A stretch of 50,243 bases of DNA from positions 15,699 through 65,941 of the forward strand of contig NZ_BMPI01000015.1 of assembly GCF_014647515.1 (NCBI RefSeq). Reading direction: 5' to 3'. The notes beneath the pieces are model-generated. The model was not told the DNA's origin. It worked only from the letters and a program-made list of their open reading frames with translations, and did no database searches. The first letter of the stretch is position 1, and each line of letters starts with the position of its first letter. Both the position numbers and the translations under genes were made by a program. The stretch is from Dactylosporangium sucinum (GTDB taxonomy: Bacteria > Actinomycetota > Actinomycetes > Mycobacteriales > Micromonosporaceae). This document shows positions 47,701 through 50,243 of the stretch, in pieces.

Positions 47701-48718
47701 GCCGGATGGTCTGCTCGGGGTCGGTGCCGTCGGGCGGCACGGCCAGCCGGTGGGTGGTGGCGTCGTCGTCGCCGCCGAGCCGCACCGTCGGCGGCTCGCG
47801 CTCCGGTGGCGGTGCGGACGGATCGTCGTCCGGGACGACCTGCGGGACGACGCGGTGGGCCGTGGCCAGGACCGACGCCACCATCAGGCCCGCCGTGCCC
47901 GCGATGCCCAGCGCGCCGCCCGCGTAGGCCGCGAACAGCCGGCCGCGGCTCAGGTCGTCGACCGCCTCGGCCAGGACCTCGTTCGTGACGTACATGGCGG
48001 CGGCCGCGCCCGCCAGCAGGCCCAGGCTGATGACGGCGAGGAAGATGGTCATGTACGTGCTGGGCTCGCCGTACTCCACCGATCCGTGGCGGCGCTGGGC
48101 GACCACGATGAACAGGCCCGCCAACGCCGCCCACGCGCCGACGATCAGCAGGGCGGCGACGGCGTCGCTCGGGCGGTGCCAGCCCGCCGACAGCGTCGCG
48201 ACGCCGGCCAGGGCGGCGAAGCCCGCGGCCACCAGGGCGCCCGCGGGCCGGGCCCGGGCCGGCAGCACCAGCACGAACGCGACCGCGACCGACGCGGCGA
48301 TCGTGGTGTGGCCGCTGGGCAGGCTGTTGCCGGCGGCGACGCGGTCCGGGTCGACGCCCAGGTCGGGGCGGTAGATGAGCGCCTTGAGCAGCTGCGTGGT
48401 GAGGTTGGCGCCGCCGATGAGCAGCACCGCGCCGACCGCCAATGCGACCCGCCGGCGCGCCAGCGCGATGAACCCGATGACGCCCGTGGCGACGGTCAGC
48501 GACAGGACCGAGATCCCGTTGAGCGTGTTGGAGACGACGCCCTCGATGCGGGTGCGCCCGATGCTGTTGCCGCTGATCGCGACGTAGTCGAGCTGCTGGC
48601 CGTGCAGGCCCTCGACGAAGAACCGCCACACCTCGACGAAGCCGGCCGCCGACGCGACCGCCGCCAGCAGCAGCCACGCCGCCAGCCCGATGGGCCACCC
48701 ACGCATGGCGAGCAACAT
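47693..48718 (-). CDS. PAP2-family phosphatase, membrane protein
   Basis: A 341-residue membrane phosphatase. The three PAP2 motifs are KALIYRPDLG, NSLPSGHTT and SAGWHRPSDAV. About six helices are expected in the first 180 residues. Extra helices follow (MTIFLAVISLGLLAGAAAAM, AGGALGIAGTAGLMVASVLA), and a charged cytoplasmic tail of about 50 residues ends the protein. It probably removes phosphate from lipid phosphates or undecaprenyl-PP. GGGGAG lies 7 nt before ATG 48718. Confidence 0.88.
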   Translation of the reverse strand: MLLAMRGWPIGLAAWLLLAAVASAAGFVEVWRFFVEGLHGQQLDYVAISGNSIGRTRIEGVVSNTLNGISVLSLTVATGVIGFIALARRRVALAVGAVLLIGGANLTTQLLKALIYRPDLGVDPDRVAAGNSLPSGHTTIAASVAVAFVLVLPARARPAGALVAAGFAALAGVATLSAGWHRPSDAVAALLIVGAWAALAGLFIVVAQRRHGSVEYGEPSTYMTIFLAVISLGLLAGAAAAMYVTNEVLAEAVDDLSRGRLFAAYAGGALGIAGTAGLMVASVLATAHRVVPQVVPDDDPSAPPPEREPPTVRLGGDDDATTHRLAVPPDGTDPEQTIRLN

Positions 48719-48789
48719 AGCGGAACTCCCCGCGCGGGGCAGCTTGGCATGCTCACACACCGATCCGGGCATCCCTGCGTGCCTCGGGG

Positions 48790-50034
48790 TCAGCCGCCGG
48801 GAGCCGCGGCCGGCGAACCGGCGGCAGCCGGCTCGGGCTCGGCCAGGGACGCGTTGGTCCAGCGGAGGGCGGCGAGCAGGTCGTCGCCGAGGTCGTTGCC
48901 GGTGACGGCGCCGAGGTAGCGGCGCACGTCGCCGAGGTCGTTGGCGGTGACGGCGCCGAGGTAGCGGCGCACGTCGCCGAGGACGCCGCCGAGCTCGCCG
49001 CGCTCGTGGGCGACCGCCTCCGCCACGTCGCCGGTGAGCGGGAGCTGCTCGGTGAGCGCGCTCGCCGGGCCGCCGACGAGGGCGCCGATCGCCGACAGCA
49101 GGCCGGCCGTGAACGCCGCCTGGCCGTTGCCGCCGCGGCGCTCGGCGACGGTCTGGCACATCCTGGCGCGTACCACGGCGCCGGTGAGCGCGGCCTCGTC
49201 GCCGCCGGCGAAGTCGGCCACCATCATGAGCGTCGCCCACTGGCGCACCTGGGGGACGCCCAGCAGTACCACCGCCTGGAAGATCGAGGAGACGGGCTGC
49301 TTGAGGCCGTTGGCCGCGGCGTTCACCCCGCGCAGGATGCGCACCGCGAGCGCCGGGTCACGCTCGATCGCCTCGACGGCGCGGTCCAGCTGGACGTCGT
49401 CGGCCGACAGCTCGGTCAGCAGCCGCATCCGGGCGAGCCGGCTCGGGGTCAGGGCGCGGGTGGTGACGAGGTGCGGGTGGCTGAGCGCGTGCCCCTGGAA
49501 GAGCTGGAACCCGAGCCGCTGGGCCCGGTCGAGCTGCTCGACCGTCTCGACCCGCTGCGCGACGAGCCGGATCCGCGGATGCCGCCGGCACCGTTGCACG
49601 GCCTCCTTGACCGACCGCGGATCGGCGCCCAGGTCGAGCTTGACGAAGTGGGCGTACCGCAGCAGCCGCGCCCCCTCCACCGCCAGCCGGTGCCCCTGCT
49701 CCGCGAGGGCGGCGACACCGTCGGTGACCTCGTCGTCCTCGGCCACATCGCCGGTGATCTCCAGCCCCACCCGCCCCGGCGGGAACGGCAGCGGCAGGTC
49801 GCCGGTGATGAACTCGCGGGTCAGGTTCACGAAGCACAGCTTGTCGCCGACGAGCTCCTCGATCCCGAACGCCGTGAACGCCTCGACGATGACCCGGCTG
49901 GTCGCGGCGCTGTCCCGGCTGGTGGCGTGCAGCGCCCCGGGCCCGTCGCGGAACAGCAGCTCGTACGCGGCGACGCGGCCCTGGTCGTCGTAGAGGGCCT
50001 GGCGGCCGATGTGTACGGGTCTCGTGCTGTCCAC
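48790..50034 (-). CDS. EAL-HDOD signalling protein (YuxH-like)
   Basis: A 414-residue cytoplasmic protein. An N-terminal EAL-like domain (1-195) opens with IGRQALYDDQGRVAAYELLF; the usual EAL reads ELL, and the AEG motif is AQR, so it is probably inactive as a c-di-GMP phosphodiesterase. A HDOD domain follows (about 200-370, MRLLTELSADDVQLDRAVEA, VSSIFQAVVLLGVPQVRQWA). Such proteins act in signalling. A 15-residue segment near the C-terminus is duplicated in tandem (GDVRRYLGAVT twice). The GTG start follows a GATAAC box by 5 nt. Confidence 0.88.
   Translation of the reverse strand: MDSTRPVHIGRQALYDDQGRVAAYELLFRDGPGALHATSRDSAATSRVIVEAFTAFGIEELVGDKLCFVNLTREFITGDLPLPFPPGRVGLEITGDVAEDDEVTDGVAALAEQGHRLAVEGARLLRYAHFVKLDLGADPRSVKEAVQRCRRHPRIRLVAQRVETVEQLDRAQRLGFQLFQGHALSHPHLVTTRALTPSRLARMRLLTELSADDVQLDRAVEAIERDPALAVRILRGVNAAANGLKQPVSSIFQAVVLLGVPQVRQWATLMMVADFAGGDEAALTGAVVRARMCQTVAERRGGNGQAAFTAGLLSAIGALVGGPASALTEQLPLTGDVAEAVAHERGELGGVLGDVRRYLGAVTANDLGDVRRYLGAVTGNDLGDDLLAALRWTNASLAEPEPAAAGSPAAAPGG
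48892..48981 (-). repeat. 45-bp tandem duplication in the EAL-HDOD gene
   Basis: Units 48892-48936 and 48937-48981 differ by a single base. They encode two copies of a 15-residue peptide beginning LGDVRRYLGAVT. The near-identity indicates a recent duplication. Confidence 0.92.
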
Positions 50035-50102
50035 ACCCGGTTATCGGCCGTCGCGGCCCGGATTGAAGCCAGGAACCCGGTCCCGCCAAGCGGACAATCG
50101 TT

Positions 50103-50148
50103 ACGTGGTAGCGAAACTGGCGCTATAGGCCCAGTTTCGCTACCGCGT
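50103..50148. repeat. Large hairpin at the right edge
   Basis: GGTAGCGAAACTGG (50107-50120) pairs with CCAGTTTCGCTACC (50131-50144) around a 10-nt loop, and three outer base pairs extend it past one wobble position. A second internal dyad, TAGCG and CGCTA (50109-50113 and 50121-50125), offers an alternative fold. It lies about 70 bp upstream of the EAL-HDOD gene; no gene is seen in 50035-50243. It may be a terminator for a gene beyond the edge. Confidence 0.7.
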
Positions 50149-50243
50149 CATCGGTTGGTCCGGGGACGACGGCGATGGCAGCGTCCGTGGCGCCGGGGCG
50201 GATGCACCGGCGCCACGAGCGGTGTCTGGCGGGAGCGACGGTC

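Overview
This is about 50 kb of very high-GC actinobacterial chromosome. GTG starts are common, many genes appear to be leaderless, and the window holds a SARP/AfsR regulator, part of a conservon, secreted GH9 and GH74 plant-polysaccharide hydrolases and a ROK regulator. This mix suggests a soil actinomycete, probably Micromonosporaceae (Actinoplanes or Dactylosporangium-like). The genus is an inference from gene content. I saw no rRNA, tRNA, CRISPR array, transposase or prophage gene.

Layout. 1-1157: leftward ABC-2 exporter (permease cut by the window edge). 1286-7205: rightward cluster of a PrnB/TDO-like putative haem protein, a PAS histidine kinase, a stand-alone receiver, a REC-PAS-HK-REC hybrid kinase and a short P450; the first four are joined by GTGA stop/start overlaps. 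7338-9777: three secreted proteins (SGNH lipase, small unknown, Calx-beta) with hairpin terminators and a symmetric operator candidate. 9723-12689: SARP/AfsR regulator. 12896-15238: reduced conservon (sensorless CvnA-like kinase, roadblock protein, DUF742 protein; no GTPase follows) behind a hairpin and an 8-codon leader ORF. 15241-22215: housekeeping and hypothetical genes, including a solitary ctaD. 22658-26010: WGR-propeller protein, DUF389 membrane protein and Rsm22-like methyltransferase. 26011-27864: GH9 cellulase. 28102-32141: SRPBCC protein, then a PadR-controlled MacB/FtsX-type ABC exporter. 32238-34997: GH74-CBM2 xyloglucanase. 35109-43463: mixed metabolic genes (ROK and amidohydrolase, GNAT, GIY-YIG nuclease, DUF402, sugar dehydrogenase, P-loop kinase). 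43420-45869: an HTH-DUF4180 pair divergent from an ArsR-AHSA1-hydrolase operon. 45881-50034: lipoprotein, DUF1304, HEAT-like protein, a Vgb-like remnant, PAP2 phosphatase and an EAL-HDOD protein.

Most notable observations. (1) Two intergenic palindromes about 4.9 kb apart share a core arm, and their two differences are compensated on the opposite arm; this looks like a REP- or MITE-like family. (2) Many genes show a TANNNT-like -10 box 6-7 nt before an ATG or GTG. In four cases the upstream stop codon forms part of that -10, and in several divergent pairs the -10 boxes overlap or nearly touch. (3) The haem-protein/two-component/P450 cluster looks like one signalling unit. (4) The conservon lacks both its sensor region and its GTPase. 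(5) The Rsm22-like protein keeps a four-cysteine pattern consistent with an Fe-S cluster. All functions are assigned from motifs read by eye; no database search was possible.
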